DNA of 5,007 nt, taken from positions 1 through 5,007 of the forward strand of contig JAJYGW010000139.1 of assembly GCA_021790615.1 (NCBI GenBank), read 5' to 3'. The DNA is from Actinomycetes bacterium (GTDB lineage Bacteria; Actinomycetota; Acidimicrobiia; Acidimicrobiales; JAKAOS01). Below the pieces are notes generated by a model. That model was given only the letters and a program-made list of their open reading frames with translations. It searched no databases and had not been told where the DNA came from. A program made the position numbers and the translations under genes. Numbering within the stretch: the first letter of the stretch is position 1; the number at the start of each line of letters is the position of its first letter. Shown here piece by piece: positions 1 through 4,906 of the stretch.

Positions 1-558
1 CGACATGACAGCCCACAGCCGGCTCCCGTCGGGGAGCCGGAGGTCGAGCTCTGGCTGTGCGGCGTCGAAGCGCCGCTCGCTCAGACCAAAGCGAGCGCCC
101 GCGTTCCGGACCATCGTGATCAGCTCCTCATCCGATGAAGCGATCGGTCCGACCATCTCCTTGCGGCCACCTGCATAGGTCACGAAAGCGCACTCGCAAC
201 CATTGACGTCGATGTTCTCGACAGCCGAATCGTCGACGAACCGTTGAAGCAGCCCGAGACCGAACAGCATGTCGAGCGCCATGCCCACGACGAGCTGCTC
301 GTCCTTTTGATCGAGCGGCCTGTCGCCGGCTGCCACCCGACTCGCCGCCTTCTCGTCGAGAGCTCGCTGAGCGAAGGCAGCGGCCCTCGCACGGACCGCC
401 CCGGACCTCGCTGCGGATGGGCTGGCCACCGGCGCCTCGCTGCTCGCGAGCCGGCGAGCGACCTCGCCGCGCACCTCCGCTGCGAGGTGGACGAGGTCAC
501 CGGAGAGGGCGGAGGGCGGCGGGTCCGCGAAGTGTCGTGCTCCCGTGTGCAGGCTCAT
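1..558 (-). CDS. cpaF: CpaF/TadA-type secretion ATPase of a Tad/Flp pilus (N-terminal 186 residues, truncated by window edge)
   Basis: This is the start of the hexameric ATPase that powers Tad (Flp-type) pilus assembly from the cytoplasmic face of the inner membrane. The frame is open from an ATG at 558 to the window edge with no stop. After a variable, Ala/Arg-rich first ~85 residues comes the family's N-terminal domain: an LVVGMALDMLFGLGLLQRF stretch (residues 89-107), VENIDVNG at 113-120 (the usual 'V-T-D-I-x-V-N-G' position) and RRFDAAQPELDLRLPDGSRL at 162-181, matching the CpaF 'R-x-D-x-x-x-P-x-x-D-A-R-L-P-D-G-S-R' block. The Walker A/B and Asp/His boxes lie beyond the edge; full-length relatives are roughly 400-500 residues. 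The start overlaps the stop of the upstream ATPase gene by 4 bp (ATGA), and only a weak G-rich stretch precedes it, so translation is probably coupled. Type II/IV secretion ATPases are the alternative, but the CpaE- and CpaB-like neighbours favour Tad. Confidence 0.88.
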   Translation of the reverse strand, partial: MSLHTGARHFADPPPSALSGDLVHLAAEVRGEVARRLASSEAPVASPSAARSGAVRARAAAFAQRALDEKAASRVAAGDRPLDQKDEQLVVGMALDMLFGLGLLQRFVDDSAVENIDVNGCECAFVTYAGGRKEMVGPIASSDEELITMVRNAGARFGLSERRFDAAQPELDLRLPDGSRLWAVMS

Positions 559-1349
559 GCCTGGCCCCCGAGCCGACCCGGAAGGCTGCCCGCAGCTGCC
601 ACGACGGCGTCGGGCGCGAGCTCGGCGGCGGGTAGCTCTGGCGTCAGCTGCGGTGGCGCCCCGCGGAGCACCTGGTCGACGAGTCCGGCGAGTGGGCCCT
701 GGCCGGGTGGGGCGGGTCGGCGAGTTGCAAGCTGCAAGCGCTCGGGAGAGATGGCAGCCGCGATGGGCCGGCCCAGTGCGGCTGCGAGCTCGCCACTCAG
801 ATGGTGCTCTCCTGCGACGACGACTGCGCTCGAAGTGAGCCCGGCGGCCGCGAGTGCCGCCATGCCGGACCGGGCGTGGACGACCGAGGCCGTATCGGAA
901 CGGCAGACGACGAGGACCCGGTCCGCGGCCGTGAGGATCGGTCGCGATGAAGTTGCCGCGCCGACGCGGCCGACGTCGACGAGCAAAGGCCGACGGCACC
1001 GCGGCGCGAGCGCGGCGAGCGGCGACGCGACCCACTCGAGCGTCGGCGCCTGAGCCCGTCCGGCTATGCCCGGGACGACGTCGACACCGGGAAGGCCACG
1101 CGCGCGCTGCGAGTGGGCGACCAGGGTGTCCTCGTCGAGCCCATGGCGGCCGGCAAGTGCCAGAGTCCCGAGGCCTGGGATCGGATCGAGCCCGAGGCGC
1201 AGCGCGAGGTCCCCGCCGTCGACGTCGGCGTCGAGCAGGATCGGTCCCGGTGCCCCGTCCGGCTCGACCGCGAGCTGGAGCGCGAGCGCGAGTGCGAGCG
1301 TCGTCGCGCCGGGAGCGCCGGTCACCGAACCGACCGCGATGAGGCTCAT
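555..1349 (-). CDS. CpaE-like MinD/ParA-fold ATPase of the Tad pilus locus
   Basis: A 264-residue protein of the SIMIBI/MinD-ParA fold, read as the CpaE-like (Tad/septum-site-determining-like) component thought to localise the pilus machine. It starts directly with the P-loop strand (SLIAVGSVTGAPGATTLALA, residues 2-21), so it lacks the N-terminal receiver-like domain of Caulobacter CpaE. The switch-I-like ILLDADVDGGDLALRLGL segment is at 37-54, and a Walker-B-like PLLVDVGRV is at 121-129 with D125. A region rich in Ala/Pro/Leu closes the protein. The P-loop reads TGAPGATT where ParA/MinD proteins have KGGxGKTT, so both lysines are absent. The ATG at 1349 was chosen because homology begins there and it overlaps the upstream stop by 4 bp (ATGA); the frame stays open to 1949, but that extension is arginine-rich shadow of the upstream gene. 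There is no Shine-Dalgarno sequence, which suggests coupling. The stop overlaps the CpaF start by 4 bp. Confidence 0.85.
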   Translation of the reverse strand: MSLIAVGSVTGAPGATTLALALALQLAVEPDGAPGPILLDADVDGGDLALRLGLDPIPGLGTLALAGRHGLDEDTLVAHSQRARGLPGVDVVPGIAGRAQAPTLEWVASPLAALAPRCRRPLLVDVGRVGAATSSRPILTAADRVLVVCRSDTASVVHARSGMAALAAAGLTSSAVVVAGEHHLSGELAAALGRPIAAAISPERLQLATRRPAPPGQGPLAGLVDQVLRGAPPQLTPELPAAELAPDAVVAAAGSLPGRLGGQA

Positions 1350-2017
1350 CGTGGTGTCCGCGCCGGCGTCGCAGCTACCTGGACAAGGCTGACGTTGCCG
1401 TTGGCGCTCGCGGTCGCCACGGCGGAGGCGAGAGCAGCCGGCACGGCGACCGTCACGTTCACCGTGCCGCCCGTGGATCCCGACGAGAAGCTGAAGACGG
1501 TTCCGCGCCCAAGGACGTCGCTCTTCGTCGCCTGTCCACGGGCGCCGGCCACTGTCGGGACGGCGGACGCCGGCGCGCTCGAGCTCTGCCCGGTGTTGCT
1601 CCCCGCGTAGATCAGGAGCACCGAGTCGCCGATCGAGAGGCTGCCCGGGACTTGATCGGGCTGGAGGCTCGTGCCGACGAGGGCGGTGCCGGCGCCCGGC
1701 TGACCGGCCCGCGTGAGGTCCGCCGCCACGAGCAGGGTCCCTTTCACGAGCGGCTCGGTCGCCCGGGTCCCGGCGATCGCAGGCAGGTCGCCGGCGGGGA
1801 TCGGCGTCAGATTGCTCGGCGCGGACATCGATGCGGTCGTGAGCTGGCCAGCCGAGATCGGGCTGCCGGCCGGCACGGACTCGGCGAGCTCGAGGTATTG
1901 CTCGACGTGGGAGCCGCGCCGGGCGAGCTCGGCTCCGATGGCGGCGCAACCGACGACGAGTGCCACCCCGAGGACGACGAGCTTGGGTTGCCGGCCCTTT
2001 GCAGGTTCAGTGCTCAT
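1346..2017 (-). CDS. cpaB: SAF-domain Flp pilus assembly protein, CpaB/RcpC-like
   Basis: A 223-residue envelope protein, the first visible gene of the Tad operon. A short basic N-terminus (EPAKGRQPK) is followed by one hydrophobic helix at about residues 12-30 (LVVLGVALVVGCAAIGAELA), consistent with an uncleaved membrane anchor. A SAF domain follows at about 41-103, containing ESVPAGSPISAGQL and EPLVKGTLLVAADL, the typical pair of 'G-x-x-I/L' turns. The C-terminal CpaB-type part has SLQPDQVPGSLSIGDSVLLI (117-136), a Ser/Ala/Gly-rich linker (140-180) and a final β-rich segment VNVTVAVPAALASAVA (186-201). In the Tad system CpaB/RcpC proteins act at the periplasmic/cell-wall side, possibly with the secretin where one exists; in actinobacteria the role is less defined. 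The ATG at 2017 is chosen because the anchor starts shortly after it; the frame is open to 2281, but the added 88 residues are Arg/Pro-rich and look non-coding. No Shine-Dalgarno sequence precedes the start. A FlgA-like SAF protein is the less likely alternative. Confidence 0.8.
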   Translation of the reverse strand: MSTEPAKGRQPKLVVLGVALVVGCAAIGAELARRGSHVEQYLELAESVPAGSPISAGQLTTASMSAPSNLTPIPAGDLPAIAGTRATEPLVKGTLLVAADLTRAGQPGAGTALVGTSLQPDQVPGSLSIGDSVLLIYAGSNTGQSSSAPASAVPTVAGARGQATKSDVLGRGTVFSFSSGSTGGTVNVTVAVPAALASAVATASANGNVSLVQVAATPARTPR

Positions 2018-2195
2018 TGGAGGATGGTCGCGGGGCGGGTTACCGGAGTACCTACCGTTTTCGACGGGTCGCCTGTGGATCTCGCGTGCGAGGCGGATGT
2101 CGCTCAGCGCTCTGCGCGAGTGGTGGCGGACCCGCCCTGCACCGCCTCCTCGATGCTCCTGCGCACCCTGACCAGGATCAACCCGCATCGAGTGC

Positions 2196-2219
2196 CGTCG
2201 TCGGCCCCCACCGACGACG
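2196..2219. repeat. Perfect 9-bp inverted repeat (stem-loop)
   Basis: CGTCGTCGG (2196-2204) and CCGACGACG (2211-2219) pair perfectly around a 6-nt loop. No T tract follows on either strand, so it is not a classic intrinsic terminator. It lies about 180 bp upstream of the cpaB-like start and could be a leader structure of the Tad transcript, a protein-binding site or chance GC complementarity. Confidence 0.6.
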
Positions 2220-2242
2220 TAGGGCGGCACGGCTCGAGGCGA

Positions 2243-2273
2243 CCTCGGTCGCGCGCGGCGTCGCGACCGGAGG
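2243..2273. repeat. Inverted repeat with one bulge (stem-loop)
   Basis: CGGTCGCG (2246-2253) pairs perfectly with CGCGACCG (2262-2269) around an 8-nt loop. If G2270 is bulged, CCT (2243-2245) extends the stem with AGG (2271-2273), giving 11 pairs. It sits 23 bp from the neighbouring stem-loop at 2196-2219. There is no T tract, and the function is unknown. Confidence 0.55.
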
Positions 2274-2301
2274 CACTGCACCTGGCCTGGGCCTGAACAA
2301 G

Positions 2302-2310
2302 TTGTCCACA
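2302..2310 (+). other. DnaA-box-like 9-mer
   Basis: TTGTCCACA matches the DnaA box form preferred in high-GC actinobacteria exactly. It is solitary; the nearest relative is the imperfect AGATCCACA on the minus strand (2082 to 2074). A single box can regulate transcription but does not indicate an origin, and no dnaA/dnaN neighbours are present. Chance occurrence is quite possible. Confidence 0.2.
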
Positions 2311-2328
2311 GGTGAGCGGCATCAGACT

Positions 2329-2374
2329 CCGGCCGGCCGGGAGGCCACGAGCAGTCCGGTGACCCCGGCCGGGG
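2329..2374. repeat. Two 12-bp GC palindromes 34 bp apart
   Basis: CCGGCCGGCCGG (2329-2340) and CCCCGGCCGGGG (2363-2374) are both perfect palindromes sharing a CCGGCC-type core, with centres 34 bp apart. They could be operator half-sites of a dimeric regulator, but low-complexity GC sequence makes such palindromes common. Confidence 0.4.
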
Positions 2375-2387
2375 GCGTCGGCCTCGG

Positions 2388-2411
2388 TCGGCACCGCCAT
2401 CGGCACCGCCC
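2388..2411. repeat. Tandem 12-bp duplication
   Basis: TCGGCACCGCCA (2388-2399) is followed directly by TCGGCACCGCCC (2400-2411), 11 of 12 identical. It is probably a small slippage duplication in non-coding DNA. Confidence 0.55.
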
Positions 2412-2512
2412 GCAGGTGCCAGGCGCTCGCTCGACGCACTCTCGGAGTCGCCCGGGCGAGAGGCGGGAGCGATGAAGTCCCTGCTCAGGGGCTACCAGCG
2501 GTCTTCCCTGAC

Positions 2513-2521
2513 TGCTATACT
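2513..2521 (+). promoter_or_regulatory. Extended -10 promoter of the rimP-nusA operon
   Basis: TGCTATACT is an extended -10 element: TG one base before a TATACT hexamer at 2516-2521, five of six matching TATAAT. It stands out as an AT-containing island in GC-rich DNA and lies just upstream of the leader hairpin and of rimP. No good -35 is present at 16-18 bp (the region reads TACCAG), which fits an extended -10 promoter. Transcription would start near 2528, giving a 5' leader of about 100 nt. Confidence 0.6.
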
Positions 2522-2551
2522 GTCCTGCGCCGTTCGATCGAGTAGCAGGAC
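2522..2551. repeat. 7-bp inverted repeat around the predicted rimP transcription start
   Basis: GTCCTGC (2522-2528) and GCAGGAC (2545-2551) are perfect inverted repeats with a 16-bp spacer. The left arm directly abuts the -10 hexamer and covers the predicted start, so it would be mostly absent from the RNA. That favours a DNA-level operator over an RNA hairpin, unless transcription begins further upstream. Confidence 0.45.
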
Positions 2552-2554
2552 TGG

Positions 2555-2581
2555 AAACGTGGGCGGTGGCCCACGTTTTTT
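2555..2581 (+). terminator. Intrinsic terminator-like hairpin in the rimP leader (putative attenuator)
   Basis: AAACGTGGGC (2555-2564) pairs perfectly over 10 bp with GCCCACGTTT (2569-2578) around a GGTG loop; the run of six T (2576-2581) continues past the stem. On the minus strand the stem is followed by only three T, so the element is directional for plus-strand transcription. It lies between the promoter and rimP, where premature termination would make a leader RNA of roughly 55 nt. A GTGGG/CCCAC-type hairpin before rimP is a familiar feature in Gram-positive bacteria, and in Bacillus subtilis the nusA operon leader is reported to contain a NusA-responsive terminator. Autoregulation by NusA here is inferred by analogy. 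Confidence 0.75.
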
Positions 2582-2615
2582 GATTGCCCCGGAGCAGAGT
2601 GGCCGTGACCATGAG

Positions 2616-2621
2616 AGGAGG
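2616..2621 (+). promoter_or_regulatory. Shine-Dalgarno sequence of rimP
   Basis: A perfect AGGAGG five bases before the ATG at 2627 fixes the rimP start. It is the strongest ribosome binding site in the window and contrasts with the coupled downstream starts. Confidence 0.85.
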
Positions 2622-2626
2622 CGCAG

Positions 2627-3211
2627 ATGAACACGATCGACAGAGTCGAGCGCGTCGTCGCGCCCGTGGTCGCGTCCTCGGGCCTCGAGCTCGTTGACGT
2701 CGAGGTTCGTCCCGGCACCGTCCGAGTGACCGTGGACCGTTCCGGAGGGGTCGACCTCGACAGCCTCGGCACCGCCACGACTGCCATCTCCCGTGTCCTC
2801 GACGACGCCGACGCCGTGCCCGGGGGCCGATACGAGCTCGAGGTGAGCAGCCCCGGCGTCGAGCAGCGCCTCCGCCGACCCGATCACTTCCAGCGCCACG
2901 TCGGCACCACCATCGCGGTGAAGACCAAGCCCGGGGTCGATGGCGAACGTCGTCTCGAGGGCAGGCTCAGGGCTGCCGGCACCGATCGTTTCGTGATCGA
3001 GGGAGACCTCGTACCCGGTGGCAGCCGGGAGCTCGCGTATGACGAGGTCGAGCGGGCGCACACGGTCTTCGACTGGCGCGCGGCGCTCGCCGGTACCAGC
3101 GCGCCGAGCGCGAGGCGCCAGCACAAGGCGGACCGGCAGCGACGCTCGTCCGGGAGAGCCATTGCGAACGACGTCGAGACACACGACACTGACGAGACGG
3201 AGACCCCATGA
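2627..3211 (+). CDS. rimP: Ribosome maturation factor RimP
   Basis: A 194-residue cytoplasmic protein required for 30S subunit maturation; RimP helps assembly around S12 and the 16S rRNA central region. The N-terminal α/β domain (about 1-84) ends with the family signature YELEVSSPGVEQRLRRPDHF (69-88), and V/D-rich strands ELVDVEVRPGTVRVTVD (21-37) precede it. The C-terminal SH3-like domain spans about 89-150, including EGRLRAAGTDRFVI (111-124) and a final 'ELAYDEVERAHTVFDW' strand/helix. Residues 151-194 exceed the usual ~150-residue core: a basic patch (R163-R177) followed by an acidic end (D182-E192). The start is set by AGGAGG at 2616. The stop overlaps the nusA start by 4 bp (ATGA), the usual coupling in this operon. 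Confidence 0.95.
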   Translation: MNTIDRVERVVAPVVASSGLELVDVEVRPGTVRVTVDRSGGVDLDSLGTATTAISRVLDDADAVPGGRYELEVSSPGVEQRLRRPDHFQRHVGTTIAVKTKPGVDGERRLEGRLRAAGTDRFVIEGDLVPGGSRELAYDEVERAHTVFDWRAALAGTSAPSARRQHKADRQRRSSGRAIANDVETHDTDETETP

Positions 3212-4563
3212 CCACGTCCAACTTCGAGATGCTCGAAGCGATGCAGCTGATGGCCCGGGACAGGGGCATCTCGGTGGACACGTTGTTCGACGCGCTCGCG
3301 AACGCCCTCGTCGCCGCGTACAAGCGGCTGCCCAACGCTGCCGAAGAGGCCGTTGTGACCATCGATCCGGACCGGGGCGAGTTCCGCGTCTACGGCCAGG
3401 AGCTTGACGAGGAAGGCAACGTCATCCGCGAGTGGGACGACACGCCGCACGACTTCGGGCGCATCGCGGCGCAGGCAGCCAAGCAGGTGCTGACCCAGCG
3501 GGTGCGCGAAGCCGAGCGCGACCGCAAGTACGAGGAGTACGCCGGCCGGGAAGGCGACATCGTCACCGGGATCATCCAGCAGACGGACAGCCGCTTCACG
3601 CTGCTCGACCTCGGCAAGGTGGAGGCGTTGCTCCCCCAGGCCGAGCAGGTGCCCTACGAGCGCTACGACCATGGCGCGCGCCTGAAGGCCTACATCGTAG
3701 AGGTACGGAAGACGTCGAAAGGGCCCCAGATCGTCGTGTCGCGGAGCCACCCCGGGCTCATCAAGCGGCTGTTCGAGCTCGAGGTGCCGGAGATCTCGAA
3801 CGGGATCGTCGAGATCAAGGCCTGTGCGCGCGAGCCGGGCCACCGCACCAAGATCGCCGTGTGGTCGAACGATGCGAACGTCGACCCCGTCGGTGCCTGC
3901 GTAGGAGCGCGAGGTGCTCGCGTCCGGATGGTGACGACCGAGCTCCGCGGCGAGAAGGTCGACATCGTGCCGTTCTCGGACGATCCCGCCGAATTCGTCG
4001 CCCGTGCCCTCCAGCCGGCAAGGGTGAAGGAGGTGCTGCTCGACGAGGAGAAGGGTCGCGCCACCGTGATCGTGCACGACTACCAGCTGTCCCTCGCCAT
4101 CGGCAAGGAGGGCCAGAACGCCCGTCTCGCCGCCCGTCTCACGGGCTGGCACATCGACATCCGCTCGGAGTCCGAGGTCGCAGCCGACGAGGAAGGCGAG
4201 TGGGCCGAGGGCGAGTGGGTCGAGAACGAGGACGGTGAGATGGTCTGGAAGCCGGCCGGTGGCGGCGAGACGCTCTCGGCAGAGCAGTGGGCCGCAGGCG
4301 ATGCAGGCACCCCGACCGAAGGGTCCGAGGAGCCGGTGGAGGCGAGCGTCGACGCAGACGACGTCGGCCCCGGTGAGGTGGCCGAGCAGAACCTGGCCGA
4401 AGCGTCGGCTGCCATAGACGAGGAGGATCGGGAGCTCGCGGCAGTGGCCGACGAGTTGGAGGCCGTCGCGGAGGACGACACCTTCGACACCGCCACGCCC
4501 CCGAGCGTGGCGGGCAGCTTCGAGTCTGCTGAAGGCGAGCCCGGGCCGGGCACCCCGGGCTGA
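3208..4563 (+). CDS. nusA: Transcription termination/antitermination factor NusA
   Basis: A 451-residue RNA-polymerase-binding elongation factor that modulates pausing, intrinsic termination and antitermination. The N-terminal RNAP-binding domain covers about 1-112 (MLEAMQLMARDRGISVDTLF near the start). The S1 domain covers about 113-180 (GDIVTGIIQQ, ARLKAYIVEV, GPQIVVSRS). KH1 covers about 183-255 with a GARG loop at 233-236 inside VDPVGACVGARGARVR. KH2 covers about 260-320 with GKEG at 299-302 (SLAIGKEGQNARLAARLTGW). The tail, about 325-451, is unusual: 38 Asp/Glu against two Lys/Arg (K348, R408), with tryptophans at 332, 337, 347 and 361 and a likely helical stretch around 389-423. Many actinobacterial NusA proteins stop soon after KH2, and the tail does not look like the E. 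coli AR1/AR2 repeats. The start overlaps the rimP stop by 4 bp; GGAG (3199-3202) precedes it by five bases. Confidence 0.97.
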   Translation: MTTSNFEMLEAMQLMARDRGISVDTLFDALANALVAAYKRLPNAAEEAVVTIDPDRGEFRVYGQELDEEGNVIREWDDTPHDFGRIAAQAAKQVLTQRVREAERDRKYEEYAGREGDIVTGIIQQTDSRFTLLDLGKVEALLPQAEQVPYERYDHGARLKAYIVEVRKTSKGPQIVVSRSHPGLIKRLFELEVPEISNGIVEIKACAREPGHRTKIAVWSNDANVDPVGACVGARGARVRMVTTELRGEKVDIVPFSDDPAEFVARALQPARVKEVLLDEEKGRATVIVHDYQLSLAIGKEGQNARLAARLTGWHIDIRSESEVAADEEGEWAEGEWVENEDGEMVWKPAGGGETLSAEQWAAGDAGTPTEGSEEPVEASVDADDVGPGEVAEQNLAEASAAIDEEDRELAAVADELEAVAEDDTFDTATPPSVAGSFESAEGEPGPGTPG

Positions 4564-4630
4564 ACCCCGAGCGGCCGCGCCGGACTCGGCGTCAGCACTC
4601 GTCCCTGGCGACGACCTCCGGACGGAGCCG

Positions 4631-4906
4631 ATGGCGACGCCGATCAGGACATGTGTCGGGTGTGGCAGGAGCCGGAGCATCGCAACGCTCGTACGCGTCG
4701 CCGTCGTCCCGGGCGAGGGTCTCCGGATCGGCGGAGGACTTCCGGGCCGCGGTGCCTGGCTGTGCTCGGATCGGGCCGCCGACTGCGCTCGTGTAGCTCA
4801 GCGTCGCAAGCGCTGGTCGGTCGCTTTGAAGGCTCCGGTCGATCGCGCGGCCGGGGAGCGTCTCGTGGCAGAGCTGCTGGCCGAGGAGAAGGCAGGTAGC
4901 CGGTAG
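4631..4906 (+). CDS. ylxR: YlxR/RnpM family small RNA-binding protein
   Basis: A 91-residue basic protein of the YlxR (DUF448) family, usually encoded between nusA and infB. The signature is present: RTCVGCGRSRSIATLVRVAV (6-25) and LPGRGAWLCSDRAADCARVA (37-56), followed by the basic QRRKRW (57-62) and a final helix. Cysteines 8, 11, 45 and 52 are visible in the usual spacing. In Bacillus subtilis the protein has been reported to bind the RNase P RNA and modulate RNase P activity (name RnpM). The ATG at 4631 has a GGAG at 4624-4627, only three bases away, but no other in-frame start lies upstream before the nusA end. It follows nusA after 67 bp; that gap contains a weak CCGAG/CTCGG inverted repeat (4567-4571/4585-4589) without a T tract, so co-transcription is likely. 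Confidence 0.93.
   Translation: MATPIRTCVGCGRSRSIATLVRVAVVPGEGLRIGGGLPGRGAWLCSDRAADCARVAQRRKRWSVALKAPVDRAAGERLVAELLAEEKAGSR

Larger units (their letters stand above)
2018..2471. other. Divergent intergenic region, no supportable gene
   Basis: This is the left part of the ~600-bp gap between the minus-strand Tad operon and the plus-strand rimP operon. The reading frames that cross it give Arg/Pro/Gly-rich products without recognisable domains, and they look like GC-driven chance frames. It holds two stem-loops (2196-2219 and 2243-2273), two 12-bp palindromes, a tandem 12-bp duplication and a DnaA-box-like 9-mer, each listed separately. I could not identify a convincing -10/-35 pair for the Tad operon; TAGGTA (2054 to 2049 on the minus strand) lies at a plausible distance but lacks the final T of TANNNT and has no -35. 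Confidence 0.6.

Noticed and set aside
244..1053. Plus-strand 269-codon frame opposite cpaF and the CpaE-like gene
   Set aside because: Low-complexity Arg/Ala/Ser product without domains; the minus-strand genes have clear family motifs.
1350..1949. Upstream extension of the CpaE-like frame by 200 residues
   Set aside because: The extension is Arg/Pro-rich, overlaps the well-supported cpaB-like gene in another frame, and family similarity starts exactly at the ATG at 1349.
2018..2281. Upstream extension of the cpaB-like frame by 88 residues
   Set aside because: The added sequence is Arg-rich with no domain and would place the membrane anchor far inside the protein; the ATG at 2017 gives a normal short cytoplasmic N-terminus.
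2522..2560. Possible tRNA fragment (GTTCGATC resembles a T loop)
   Set aside because: No acceptor, D or anticodon arms can be built around it; the block is better explained by promoter and hairpin elements.
2884..4680. A 598-codon open frame antisense to rimP/nusA/ylxR
   Set aside because: Its codon boundaries coincide with those of nusA on the other strand, so a stop would require TTA, CTA or TCA codons in nusA, which GC-rich genes avoid. The product has no recognisable domain, while nusA on the sense strand is certain.
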